From contig NZ_CP097218.1 of assembly GCF_023373525.1 (NCBI RefSeq), positions 682,001 to 746,000 on the forward strand: 64,000 nt of DNA. Direction: 5' to 3'. The stretch comes from Brachybacterium kimchii (GTDB taxonomy: Bacteria > Actinomycetota > Actinomycetes > Actinomycetales > Dermabacteraceae). Numbering within the stretch: the first letter of the stretch is position 1; the number at the start of each line of letters is the position of its first letter. The translations under genes and the position numbers were made by a program. Positions 18,738-26,893 of the stretch are shown here, one piece after another. The notes below the pieces were generated by a model. That model did not search any database. It was not told the origin of the DNA and worked only from the letters and a program-made list of their open reading frames with translations.

Positions 18738-19766
18738 TCACTGCTCGAGATCGAGCTCCCGCAGCACGGCTGTCGGCACCAGGGACTCCGGCTCGTCGAC
18801 CTCGAAGCCGTTCTCGCGCATCCACGCGTCGTCGAAGAGCTTCCCGAGGTATCCGCGCCCGTGATCGGGGAGCAGGGCGACCACGACCGCGTCGGCCGGC
18901 AGCTCCCGAGCCTCGCGCAGGGCGGCGACCACGGCCATGCCGCTCGAGCCGCCCACCAGCAGACCCTCCTCGCGGGCGAGGCGACGCGCCATCGCGAAGG
19001 ACTCCGCGTCGGGGACCCGCTGGAGGCGGTCGACGAACTCGGGATCGAAGGTCTCGGGGACGAAGGTGACGCCCACGCCCTCGATGAGGTTCGCGTGGAT
19101 CTGCTCGGGATCGTCGGGGTCCGCCGAGTAGATCGACCCCTCCGGATCCGCGCCGATCACCCGCACGCGACCTCCGGAGGCCTCCTTGAGGAAGCGTCCC
19201 GCGCCGCTGATCGTCCCGCCCGTGCCGATGCCGGCGACGAAGTGCGTGACCGCGCCGTCGGTGTCGCGCCAGACCTCCGGCCCCGTGGTCTGGAAATGCG
19301 CGAGCGGACCGTTCCGGTTCACGAACTGGTTGGGCTGGAAGGCGCCGGGGATCTCGCGCGTGAGCCGATCGGCGACGCTGTAGTAGGAGCGGGGGTCCTC
19401 CTTCGGCACCGCGGCCGGCGTCACCACGACCTCCGCGCCGTAGGCGCTGAGCACGGCGCGGCGGTCCGCACCCACCTTGTCCGGCACCACGAAGACCGTC
19501 CGGTAGCCGCGCTGCTGGGCGACCAGGGCGAGGCCCACACCGGTGTTGCCGCTCGTGGGCTCGACGATCACGCCGCCCGGGCGCAGACGGCCCTCCCGTT
19601 CGGCGGCGTCGATGATGGTGCGGGCGATGCGGTCCTTCGAGGAGCCGCCGGGGTTGAAGTACTCGACCTTGACCAGGACGGTCGCGTCGATCCCCTCGGT
19701 GACGCGCTGCAGGCGGAGGAGGGGAGTGGAGCCGATCAGATCGGCTGCGGACTGGGCATAGTGCAC
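18738..19766 (-). CDS. Cystathionine beta-synthase / cysteine synthase family PLP enzyme
   Basis: 342 residues of fold-type II PLP enzyme. The PLP lysine lies in NPGGSSKDRIA, the phosphate-binding loop is GIGTGGTISGAG, and EPTSGNTGVGLA is the substrate loop. The C-terminal YLGKLFDDAWM resembles cystathionine beta-synthase more than plain CysK, but the regulatory CBS-domain pair of full-length enzymes (about 460 residues) is missing. Start is GTG with GAGGA upstream. A MetY-like PLP enzyme lies 11 kb away, so a role in sulfur amino acid interconversion is plausible; CysK activity cannot be excluded. Confidence 0.8.
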   Translation of the reverse strand: MHYAQSAADLIGSTPLLRLQRVTEGIDATVLVKVEYFNPGGSSKDRIARTIIDAAEREGRLRPGGVIVEPTSGNTGVGLALVAQQRGYRTVFVVPDKVGADRRAVLSAYGAEVVVTPAAVPKEDPRSYYSVADRLTREIPGAFQPNQFVNRNGPLAHFQTTGPEVWRDTDGAVTHFVAGIGTGGTISGAGRFLKEASGGRVRVIGADPEGSIYSADPDDPEQIHANLIEGVGVTFVPETFDPEFVDRLQRVPDAESFAMARRLAREEGLLVGGSSGMAVVAALREARELPADAVVVALLPDHGRGYLGKLFDDAWMRENGFEVDEPESLVPTAVLRELDLEQ

Positions 19767-19980
19767 GGAAGGTGTCCTCTGGACGGGGCGCGGCGGAAGG
19801 CGTCGACGCCGCGCGGTGGTCGATGGATCGTCGGGCGCGCTCGGCAGGGAGCGCGGGCGCGCTCGGGCCGAGCGCAGGCGCTCAGGGACGACAACGACAG
19901 GTCAGCACGGCGCCACGGTAGCCCTCCGCGGGCGCCAGGGGCAATCGGAGCGCGCAGGCCCCACCGCCCGCGCCTCGGCC

Positions 19981-20020
19981 TGCTCCCCCGGGAGCAGTGG
20001 GACATGCTCCCGGGGGAGGG
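19981..20020. promoter_or_regulatory. Two operator copies upstream of the histidine kinase gene
   Basis: TGCTCCCCCGGGAGCA at 19981-19996, and TGCTCCCGGGGGAG at 20005-20018 (14 of 16 bases of the same site in the opposite orientation). Centres are 24 bp apart. The nearer copy abuts the expected -35 region of the promoter whose -10 is TAGCCT at 20043. The third, exact copy is at 21961. These are likely binding sites of the adjacent NarL-type regulator. Confidence 0.65.
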
Positions 20021-20042
20021 CGACCCGGCGCACGCTCCGGCG

Positions 20043-20055
20043 TAGCCTTCGAGCA
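20043..20055 (+). promoter_or_regulatory. -10 box of a leaderless promoter for the two-component operon
   Basis: TAGCCT at 20043-20048 with six bases before ATG 20055; predicts a leaderless mRNA. No consensus -35, consistent with activator dependence on the sites at 19981-20020. Confidence 0.6.
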
Positions 20056-21260
20056 TGCGCGCGAGAGACGGGGCGGATCCCTCGCCCCGCCCCCGGGGCC
20101 GACGGGGTCCGGGGCGCGTGGTCGCGCTGGTGCCCGCCCTCGTCGCCCTCCTCGTCCAGGTGCCGCCGACGCTCGCCGTCGGCGTGTGGACGGAGACGGC
20201 TCCCGCACTGATCGCGGTGCGGACCGCAGCGGCTGTGCTCTCGGCGCTCGCCCTGCTCGCGGTCTGGAAGCGGCCCGGGCCGACGGTGATCGTGATCGCG
20301 CCGCTCGCGCTCGTGCTGCTGTTCCTGCCGCCGCCCTTCGGCCCTCCGCCGGTCGCTCTCGGCATAGCGCTGGTGATCGCGCTGGTGCGCGCCGCCCCCG
20401 TGTGGGCGCTCGCGACCGCGTGCAGCACGTGGGTGCTGGGGGTCGTGCTCGCCGAACTGCTGTGGCCCACCGGTGCACCCCAGCGGATCATCGCGGGGAC
20501 CGTGATGCTGGCCGTCTGCCTCGGCCTCGGCATGGGCATCCGCTCGCGCTCCGAGCGGATGCGCAGGCGGGAGGCCCTGCTCGAGCAGCGGCGCCGGGAG
20601 GCCGAGCAGGCCGAGCGCGACCAGATCGCCCGCGAGCTGCACGACGTCCTCTCCCACTCCCTCTCCCAGATCTCCGTGCAGGCGGGGATGGGACTCCACC
20701 TGTTCGACAGGGACCCTGCGAAGGCCCGCGAATCCCTCGGGAACGTCCGCCGCCTCGCGGGCGGCGGCCTCGAGGAGGCCCGCGGAGTGCTCGCGACCCT
20801 GCGCGGCGAGGAGGCGCCGCTGACCCCGGAGCCGCAGCTCGCGGACCTCCCCGCGCTCCTCGAGCAGCATCGGGGCCTCGGGCTCGCGATCACCCTGGAC
20901 AGCGACCTCGAGGGCGCGGGCCCTCGCGGCACGGACCCACTCGGTGCGGACCCGCGCGATGCGGGGGCCCCGGCGGGCCGCACCCAGGCGACCGCCGTCC
21001 GCATCGTCCGCGAGGCGCTCACCAACGTGGTGCGGCACTCCGGGGCGGAGACGGCCGAGGTCAGGCTGCGCCGCGAGGGCGCGGCGCTCCGGATCGAGGT
21101 CGTCGATGACGGAGTGGGCACCGCGCTCGCCCATCCCGGGGCGGGGATCCGCAGCATGAGGGACCGCGCCGAGCTCCTCGGCGGGACCCTCGCCCTCGGC
21201 CCCGGTCCGCGGGGACGCGGGACGATCGTCACCGCACGGCTTCCCTGGAGGCAGACATGA
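20055..21260 (+). CDS. NarL-type sensor histidine kinase
   Basis: 401 residues. Four to five hydrophobic helices form the N-terminal membrane part (about 20-160) with almost no extracellular domain, so the signal may be in the membrane. A coiled basic linker leads to the HisKA_3 motif RDQIARELHDVLSHSLSQIS with the phospho-accepting histidine. The HATPase_c domain keeps the N box IVREALTNVVRHSG and the G box VVDDGVG...GAGIRSMRDRA. Its stop overlaps the response-regulator ATG (ATGA). Signal unknown. Confidence 0.92.
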   Translation: MRARDGADPSPRPRGRRGPGRVVALVPALVALLVQVPPTLAVGVWTETAPALIAVRTAAAVLSALALLAVWKRPGPTVIVIAPLALVLLFLPPPFGPPPVALGIALVIALVRAAPVWALATACSTWVLGVVLAELLWPTGAPQRIIAGTVMLAVCLGLGMGIRSRSERMRRREALLEQRRREAEQAERDQIARELHDVLSHSLSQISVQAGMGLHLFDRDPAKARESLGNVRRLAGGGLEEARGVLATLRGEEAPLTPEPQLADLPALLEQHRGLGLAITLDSDLEGAGPRGTDPLGADPRDAGAPAGRTQATAVRIVREALTNVVRHSGAETAEVRLRREGAALRIEVVDDGVGTALAHPGAGIRSMRDRAELLGGTLALGPGPRGRGTIVTARLPWRQT

Positions 21261-21919
21261 TCCGCGTCGCCATCGCCGACGACCACCAGCTCGTGCGCGG
21301 CGGGTTCCGCGCCCTGCTCGACGCCGAGGAGGACATCGACGTCGTCCTCGAGGCCGCCGGCGGCCGGGAGCTGCTCGCGGCGCTGCGTCGGACCCCGGTG
21401 GACGTCGCCCTCGTGGACATCCGGATGCCCGAGGGCGACGGGCTCTGGGCCACTGAGCAGATCGCCGCCGACCCCGCCCTCCGCGCGCTGCGCGTGGTGA
21501 TCGTGACGACCTTCGAGCTCGACGAGTACGTGGTGCGGGCGATCCGCGCGGGCGCCGCGGGCTTCCTGGTCAAGGACACCGAGCCCGCCGATCTGATCCG
21601 CGCCGTGCGGGTCGTGCACGAGGGCGGCGCCCTGCTCTCGCCGGGCATCACCCGACTGCTCCTGGACCGCGCCGCCGGAGGCCTGCGCGAGCGCCCGGAG
21701 CCCGCCGCGCTCGGCGAGCTCACCGAGCGCGAACGGGAGGTGCTGCGCCTGGTCGGAGAGGGGCTCAGCAACGAGGAGATCGCCGGCAGGCTCGTGCTCT
21801 CCCCGCTCACGGCGAAGACGCACGTCTCGCGGATCATGCAGAAGGTCGGCGCCCGTGATCGCGCGCGCCTGGTCGTGCTCGCCTACGAGACGGGAGTGGT
21901 GCGACCCGGCTGGCGCTGA
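21257..21919 (+). CDS. NarL/LuxR-family response regulator
   Basis: 220 residues. The receiver domain begins IRVAIADDHQLVRGGFRALL with acidic pocket DD and phospho-acceptor Asp in VALVDIRMPEGDG; the conserved switch Thr (VIVTTFE) and Lys (GFLVKDTEP) are present. The C-terminal LuxR helix-turn-helix is LTEREREVLRLVGEGLSNEEIA. Translationally coupled to the kinase. The three 16-bp dyads around the operon are its probable targets. Confidence 0.94.
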   Translation: MIRVAIADDHQLVRGGFRALLDAEEDIDVVLEAAGGRELLAALRRTPVDVALVDIRMPEGDGLWATEQIAADPALRALRVVIVTTFELDEYVVRAIRAGAAGFLVKDTEPADLIRAVRVVHEGGALLSPGITRLLLDRAAGGLRERPEPAALGELTEREREVLRLVGEGLSNEEIAGRLVLSPLTAKTHVSRIMQKVGARDRARLVVLAYETGVVRPGWR

Positions 21920-21960
21920 TGGGGTCCGGCCGGGGCCGGCGAGCCCCGGCACCTCGCCCC

Positions 21961-21976
21961 TGCTCCCGGGGGAGCA
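21961..21976. promoter_or_regulatory. Third operator copy, upstream of the SHOCT gene
   Basis: TGCTCCCGGGGGAGCA is the exact reverse complement of the site at 19981-19996. It lies 41 bases after the response-regulator stop and 101 bases before the next start codon, which makes the SHOCT gene a likely regulon member. Confidence 0.65.
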
Positions 21977-22042
21977 GACGGAGTGACTCCCCGCGCGGGA
22001 TGTGCGACGGACCCGTGCCCGGTTCGCTGGAGGCATCGGGTC

Positions 22043-22056
22043 GCCGCACGTGCGGC
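22043..22056. promoter_or_regulatory. 14-bp palindrome in the SHOCT gene leader
   Basis: GCCGCACGTGCGGC, a perfect palindrome 20 bases before the ATG. Its 12-bp core occurs once more, at 30515-30526 upstream of the MetY-like gene. It may be a protein site or a leader hairpin. Confidence 0.4.
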
Positions 22057-22076
22057 CCCTGTCGGAAGGACACGCC

Positions 22077-22454
22077 ATGCACACCGCGATCACCACCGCT
22101 CTCACCTCGACGCACACCGCTCCTCTGCTCGCCGACGGCGGAGCAGGCCCGTGGGGCGCCCACCCCGTCGGTCCGTTCTTCCTGCTCGCACCCCTGTTCT
22201 GGCTCGTGGTGCTCGTGGTCGCGATCTTGCTGCTGACCCGAGGACGCCGGCGCTGGTCCGCCGAGCGCCGCGAGGAGCGCGAGCAGCACCGGGTCGAGGA
22301 GCGAGCACGTCGGGCCGACGAGGCCCTCGCGCCGCTGCGCCGCGCCGAGCTGACCCTCGCCGAGCGCTTCGCCCGGGGCGACCTCGAGGAGGCCGAGTAC
22401 CGCCAGCGGCTCGAGGTGCTGCGCGCGAGCGCCGCCCTCACCGAGCGGAGCTGA
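22077..22454 (+). CDS. SHOCT-domain small membrane protein
   Basis: 125 residues: one strong TM helix (about 32-55, PFFLLAPLFWLVVLVVAILLLT), a charged coiled stretch rich in Arg/Glu, and a C-terminal SHOCT-like motif LAERFARGDLEEAEYRQRLEVL. SHOCT domains are short oligomerisation modules; no enzymatic role is known. ATG 22077 has GGAAGGA upstream. It follows the two-component system and a copy of its presumed operator, so it is a candidate output gene of that signal. Confidence 0.8.
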   Translation: MHTAITTALTSTHTAPLLADGGAGPWGAHPVGPFFLLAPLFWLVVLVVAILLLTRGRRRWSAERREEREQHRVEERARRADEALAPLRRAELTLAERFARGDLEEAEYRQRLEVLRASAALTERS

Positions 22455-22571
22455 GCGAGAGCACGGGAACCCGGGCAGTGACGGCCGGGGCCTGCGGAAC
22501 CAGTGACCTCGGCGCCCCACGTCGGGCAGGCTGTGTGACCCACGGCATCCGCAGGCCGCCGCGGGGGTCCG

Positions 22572-22577
22572 TACGCT
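22572..22577 (+). promoter_or_regulatory. Candidate -10 of the diflavin reductase gene
   Basis: TACGCT at 22572-22577 in the 235-base gap after the SHOCT gene. A start near 22584 would place GGAGG (22617-22621) in the leader, followed eight bases later by an in-frame ACG codon rather than ATG. Confidence 0.35.
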
Positions 22578-22689
22578 GGAGGCACGCCCCATCAGGAACG
22601 GAACTCCGTCTGCCCTGGAGGCGATCGCCACGACCAGCTGGACCACCACCGTCGGCACCCACGACACCATCGGCTCGAGCGCGCAGCCC

Positions 22690-24417
22690 GTGCTCCACGT
22701 GCTCTACGCGTCCGAGACCGGGAACGGCGAGGAGCTCGCCGAACGCGTCGCGCTGCCCGCCGCCCGCGCCGCCGGCATCGGCGTGCGCGTGCGCGAGATC
22801 GACGCCGTGCCCCTCGAGGAGCTCGCGCAGATGCGCTGGGCCCTGTTCGTCGTCTCCACCACCGGGCAGGGCGATGTCCCCTACGACGTCGAGGAGCTGT
22901 GGGACGCGCTGATCGCCTCGGACGCGCCGGAGCTCGACCAGCTGCGCTTCGGGGTGCTCGCCCTCGGGGACCGGGTCTACGCGGACTTCTGCCAGGCGGG
23001 CATCGAGTTCGACGACCGCCTCGCCGAGCTCGGCGCGCAGCGTCTCGTCGACCTCGTCACCTGCGACTACGACTACGAGACCCCCGCCTCGCGCTGGCTG
23101 CGCGAGGGGATCGACACGGTCGCCCGCGACATGGCCGAGGCCACCGGTGGGGCGGACCCTCGGGAGCCGTCGAGCACGGACACGGGTGCGAGCGGCCCCG
23201 AGCCCGCCGCGGCCGGGTCACTGATGGTCGAGCCCGAGCCGCTGCGCATCCCCGACCCCGCGGCCCGGACCGACGGGACCGCGGTCATCGAGCACGTGCG
23301 GGTGCTCACCGACACGGACCCCGATCGGGAGATCCTGCACTGCACGCTCGCTCTGCCACCCGCGCTCGTGGCCTCGGGGCCCGAGGGAGCGTCCTGGCAG
23401 GTCGGCGACTCGGTCGATCTGCTCGAGCCCAACGACCCTCGCCTCGTCACCGCCGTGCTCGACCGGCTGCGGATCGACCCGGACCAGATCGTGGAGGACG
23501 GGACGACGAGCATCTCCGCCGCACGTCTGCTGACCGAGCGGCTCGAGCTGCGCCAGCTGCCGCGATCGCTGGTGGAGGCGATCCAGGAACGCACCGGTGA
23601 TGTCGAGCTCGGGCGGCTGCTCGCCTCGCGCGTCGCCGACTTCGAGCGCTGGAGATGGGGACGCGACCTCCTCTCCGTCCTCGAGGAGGTCCCACAGCTG
23701 CAGGCCGACGCCGAGGACCTCGCGCGGTGGCTGCGCCCCTTGCAGACGCGCGCCTACTCGATCGCCTCGAGCCCACGGGTGGACGCCCGTCGCGTGGACC
23801 TCACCGTGCGGACCCTCCGCTACGAGCGGGCCGGCCGGACCCTGGAGGGCACCGCGAGCGGCGCCCTCTCCCGGCTCTGTCGAGTCGCGGGCGCGGACTC
23901 CGGCGAGCGCCGCTCCCGGGAGGTCCTCGTGCGACACCGACCTGCACCCGGGTTCCGCCTGCCCGACGACCCGTCGGCCGATCTCGTGATGATCGGACCG
24001 GGCGTGGGCGTCGCACCGTTCCGCGGCTACCTCCAGGAGCGGAGCACCCGCGGCGACACGGGCCGCAACTGGCTTCTGTGCGGCATCCGCGAGCGCACCC
24101 GGGATCTGCTCTACGCGCGCGAGCTCGAGGCGTGGCATGAGGACGGGGTGCTCACGCGTCTGGACATCGCCGAGTCGCGTGCGGCGGACGGCGCCGAGTA
24201 CGTCCAGCACACGATCGATCGCCTCGGTCCCGAGCTCTTCGCGTGGATCGACGGGGGAGCGCACCTGCACGTGTGCGGCGATGCGCGCGAGATGGCGCCC
24301 GCCGTGCGACTCGCCCTGCGCGCCGTCGCCTCACGGCAGCTGGGCTCTCCGGAGCGGGGCGCGGCCTGGGTGGCGCGGCTCCAGGCCGAGCACAGGTACC
24401 GGGAGGACGTGTACTGA
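22690..24417 (+). CDS. Diflavin reductase (CysJ / cytochrome P450 reductase type)
   Basis: 575 residues from GTG. An FMN flavodoxin domain (1-150: YASETGNGEELAE, VSTTGQGDVP, ALGDRVYADFC), a linker, an FAD domain (RAYSIASSP) and an NADPH domain (GPGVGVAPFRGYLQER, ending HRYREDVY). It should move electrons from NADPH through FAD and FMN to a partner, as CysJ does for sulfite reductase; no hemoprotein partner is nearby. Start is doubtful: GTG 22690 lacks a ribosome site, while GGAGG at 22617 precedes an in-frame ACG at 22630 that would add 20 residues. Confidence 0.85.
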   Translation: MLHVLYASETGNGEELAERVALPAARAAGIGVRVREIDAVPLEELAQMRWALFVVSTTGQGDVPYDVEELWDALIASDAPELDQLRFGVLALGDRVYADFCQAGIEFDDRLAELGAQRLVDLVTCDYDYETPASRWLREGIDTVARDMAEATGGADPREPSSTDTGASGPEPAAAGSLMVEPEPLRIPDPAARTDGTAVIEHVRVLTDTDPDREILHCTLALPPALVASGPEGASWQVGDSVDLLEPNDPRLVTAVLDRLRIDPDQIVEDGTTSISAARLLTERLELRQLPRSLVEAIQERTGDVELGRLLASRVADFERWRWGRDLLSVLEEVPQLQADAEDLARWLRPLQTRAYSIASSPRVDARRVDLTVRTLRYERAGRTLEGTASGALSRLCRVAGADSGERRSREVLVRHRPAPGFRLPDDPSADLVMIGPGVGVAPFRGYLQERSTRGDTGRNWLLCGIRERTRDLLYARELEAWHEDGVLTRLDIAESRAADGAEYVQHTIDRLGPELFAWIDGGAHLHVCGDAREMAPAVRLALRAVASRQLGSPERGAAWVARLQAEHRYREDVY

Positions 24418-24434
24418 GCCCGGGCGGCGGGGCC

Positions 24435-24956
24435 TCAGGGCCGCGGAGCGGTGAGGACGCTGCGGATCGTCATGTCCTTGGCCGGACCGTTGACCTCCCA
24501 GGTGACGCGCCATTCACGCTCGTCCGCGATCTCGACGAGGCCGTCGTAGCGGTCCTCGCCGCAGGGGTGCACCACGGCGCGTCCGGGCGCCCAGGGATGG
24601 AAGTCCCGGCCGTCGGCGAACAGGACCATCCATTCCTCGCCGGGGGATTCCGTGCGCGGCTCCCCGTCCTGGATTCCGTCGCGGCGCTCGATGAGGAGCT
24701 CGCGGCGCACGGGGATCGGCGGCGCATCCGCGGCGCCGCGGGTGAGCTCGCCGCTCTCGCGCCAGGCGATGCGTCCGTCCTCGCGCATCGAGAGCTCGGT
24801 CGTCCCGGTGACGTGCAGGGTCTCGCGGGCCCGACGGTCCTCGATGCGGCGCCTCAGCAGCCAGCTGCCGACGAGCTCCCGCGGGCTCGCACCCGGCGAC
24901 ACCCGAGGGCCGGGTCGGTCGGCGGAGGGCTGGTCGGGGGTGGAGGCGTCTCTCAC
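24435..24956 (-). CDS. DUF6314 family protein
   Basis: 173 residues. ELVGSWLLRRRIEDR, FADGRDFHPW, HPCGEDRYDG and a final WRVTWEVNGPAKDMTIRSVL resemble the DUF6314 family, a lipocalin-like single-domain family of unknown function; the assignment is from memory of motifs. It starts at GTG with TAGCCT (24968-24963) six bases upstream, implying a leaderless mRNA. It converges on the diflavin reductase with only 17 bases between stops. Confidence 0.7.
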   Translation of the reverse strand: MRDASTPDQPSADRPGPRVSPGASPRELVGSWLLRRRIEDRRARETLHVTGTTELSMREDGRIAWRESGELTRGAADAPPIPVRRELLIERRDGIQDGEPRTESPGEEWMVLFADGRDFHPWAPGRAVVHPCGEDRYDGLVEIADEREWRVTWEVNGPAKDMTIRSVLTAPRP

Positions 24957-24962
24957 CCGTCG

Positions 24963-24968
24963 AGGCTA
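24963..24968 (-). promoter_or_regulatory. -10 box of leaderless DUF6314 gene
   Basis: TAGCCT on the minus strand, six bases before the GTG at 24956. Confidence 0.55.
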
Positions 24969-25057
24969 TCGAGGGCGCCGTGGAGGCGACAACAGCCCTC
25001 CGGCACCCTCGCGGCGGCGTGCGCGACCTCCGTCGGACGATCCCTCGGAAAACCCCC

Positions 25058-25087
25058 GTGACGCGAGCGGCCCCGGACGGCGATACT
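25058..25087 (+). promoter_or_regulatory. Candidate promoter of the MFS gene
   Basis: GTGACG (25058-25063), 18-base spacer, GATACT (25082-25087). Transcription from about 25094 would give a leader of about 233 nucleotides. A GTG seven bases after the box opens a frame that simply runs on as a GC shadow. Confidence 0.45.
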
Positions 25088-25099
25088 CGAGGGCGTGAT

Positions 25100-25149
25100 C
25101 GTCGGCTCCCGCGGTGCGGACCACGGGAATACCTCCCGATCCGCCGACG
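25100..25149 (+). promoter_or_regulatory. Potential folded RNA element in the MFS leader
   Basis: CGTCGGC (25100-25106) pairs with GCCGACG (25143-25149). Inside, TCCCG (25107-25111) pairs with CGGGA (25124-25128) and GGT (25113-25115) with ACC (25120-25122), leaving a four-base loop and an unpaired AT-containing stretch AATACCTCCCGATCC. It begins a few bases after the predicted transcription start of a drug-efflux-type gene, as riboswitches do. No known class was recognised. Confidence 0.35.
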
Positions 25150-25326
25150 TTCCCCTCAGTGCCGCTCGCGTCGACGCCAGGCGCCGGTCCACGGCGTCCG
25201 CCGTCGGCCTCGGCGCTCCCGCCCTTCCCGCAGGGCCGCCGGCTCCGCCGCTCCGGCCGCGGGCCCTCGACGACCCACCGGCGCCTCTCTCCCGCGAGCG
25301 CGCCGCCGCCCTGACCCAGGAGTCCC

Positions 25327-26859
25327 ATGTCCTCGCACGAGACCGCGCCCTCCCCGCAGCCCGCCGCGCCGCCGGCCACGGGCATCGATCCCCAGGGCAT
25401 GCGCGTCATCTGGCTGCTGCTGGTCGCCGCCTTCGTGGCGATCCTCAACGAGACCACGATGGCGATCGCGATCCCTCATCTGAACAACGACCTGGGCATC
25501 GCCCCGGAGAACGGGCAGTGGCTCACCAGCGGCTTCATGCTCGTGATGGCCGTGGTCATCCCCACCACCGGCTTCCTGCTGCAGCGCTTCACGACGCGCC
25601 AGGTGTACCTCTTCGCCATCAGCGCGTTCTCCCTGGGGACGCTCGTGTGCCTGCTCGCGCTCGGCTTCCCGATGCTGCTGCTGGGGCGCGTCGTGCAGGC
25701 GATCGGCACAGGCATCATGATGCCGCTGCTGATGACCACGATCATGAACGTCGTGCCCGCGCACTCGCGCGGCCGCATGATGGGCCGCGTGGGCCTCGTG
25801 ATCTCGCTCGCCCCCGCCATCGGCCCGACCCTCTCCGGGGCGGTCCTGGACACCCTGGGCTGGCGCTGGCTGTTCGGGATCGTGCTGCCGATCGCCCTCG
25901 TCGCCCTGCTGCTCGGCGCCCGCTGGATGACGAACCTCGGGGAGACGCTCCGCGCCCCGCTCGACGTGCTCTCCGTGATCCTCTCCGCCCTCGCCTTCGG
26001 CGGCCTCGTCTACGGGCTGAGCCTGCTGGGGTCGGCGCACGAATCCGCGAGCGGCGGCGGAGCGAGCGCGACCGTCCCGGGCCTGGGCACCCAGGGCACG
26101 GCGGCCGTCCTGATCGTCGTCGCCCTCGTGATCCTGGCCCTGTTCTGCCTGCGTCAGATCTCCCTGCAGCGCGCCGACGACGCGCTGCTGGACCTGCGGG
26201 TCTTCCGCTCGCGCACCTTCACCCTGGCCGTGATCATCATGGGCGTCGTCGCGATGGCCATGTTCGGCACGCTCACCCTGCTTCCGCTGTACCTGCAGAA
26301 CGTCGCGGGCCTGGACGCGCTCATGTCCGGGCTGATCCTCATGCCCGGCTCGATCCTCATGGGACTGCTGGGACCCGTGATGGGCCGCGTCTACGACGCC
26401 AAGGGGCCGCGCGTCCTCCTCGTGCCCGGCACGATCGTGGTCGCGGGCGCCCTGCTGTTCTACTCGACGGTGGGCGAGGACACCGCCTGGCCCGTGCTGA
26501 TGATCGTCCAGACCCTCATGTCCGTGGGCCTCGCGATGACCTTCACGCCGCTCTTCTCGGCCTCGCTCGGCTCGCTCCAGCGCCGTCTGTACTCCCACGG
26601 GTCGGCCGCGCTGAACACGCTCCAGCAGGTGGGCGGCGCGGCCGGCGTCGCCGTCCTCATCGGCCTGTACTCCTCGATCCTGCATCAGGGGGAGGCCGAC
26701 GGCCTCTCGACCGCGACGGCCGGCGCCCCGGGCGCCCGGGCGGCGTTCCTCGTCGCAGGCCTGATCGCCCTCGTGCCCGTGGTGCTCGCCTGGTTCATCC
26801 GCCCGCCCGAGGAGGCCGAGGAGGAGCCCCAGCAGATCCCCGTCGAATCGGCCGCCTGA
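25327..26859 (+). CDS. MFS transporter, DHA2 (EmrB/QacA) family
   Basis: 510 residues with about 14 TM helices, the hallmark of DHA2 proton-driven drug exporters. TM1 is followed by ATMAIAIPHLNNDLGI; LLGRVVQAIGTGIMMPLL and GRMMGRVGLVISLAPAIGPTLSG match family motifs B and C. The cytosolic C-terminus is short and acidic. ATG has AGGAG upstream. The long leader and divergent orientation to DUF6314 suggest its own regulation; no TetR or MarR gene is adjacent. Substrate unknown. Confidence 0.93.
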   Translation: MSSHETAPSPQPAAPPATGIDPQGMRVIWLLLVAAFVAILNETTMAIAIPHLNNDLGIAPENGQWLTSGFMLVMAVVIPTTGFLLQRFTTRQVYLFAISAFSLGTLVCLLALGFPMLLLGRVVQAIGTGIMMPLLMTTIMNVVPAHSRGRMMGRVGLVISLAPAIGPTLSGAVLDTLGWRWLFGIVLPIALVALLLGARWMTNLGETLRAPLDVLSVILSALAFGGLVYGLSLLGSAHESASGGGASATVPGLGTQGTAAVLIVVALVILALFCLRQISLQRADDALLDLRVFRSRTFTLAVIIMGVVAMAMFGTLTLLPLYLQNVAGLDALMSGLILMPGSILMGLLGPVMGRVYDAKGPRVLLVPGTIVVAGALLFYSTVGEDTAWPVLMIVQTLMSVGLAMTFTPLFSASLGSLQRRLYSHGSAALNTLQQVGGAAGVAVLIGLYSSILHQGEADGLSTATAGAPGARAAFLVAGLIALVPVVLAWFIRPPEEAEEEPQQIPVESAA

Positions 26860-26893
26860 GCGGCGTGACGCCGCAGACCGCAGAATGGACGGC

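Noticed and set aside
25100..25149. Assignment of the MFS leader fold to the guanidine (ykkC) or another named riboswitch
   Set aside because: The conserved loop sequences of known classes could not be found, so no class is named.
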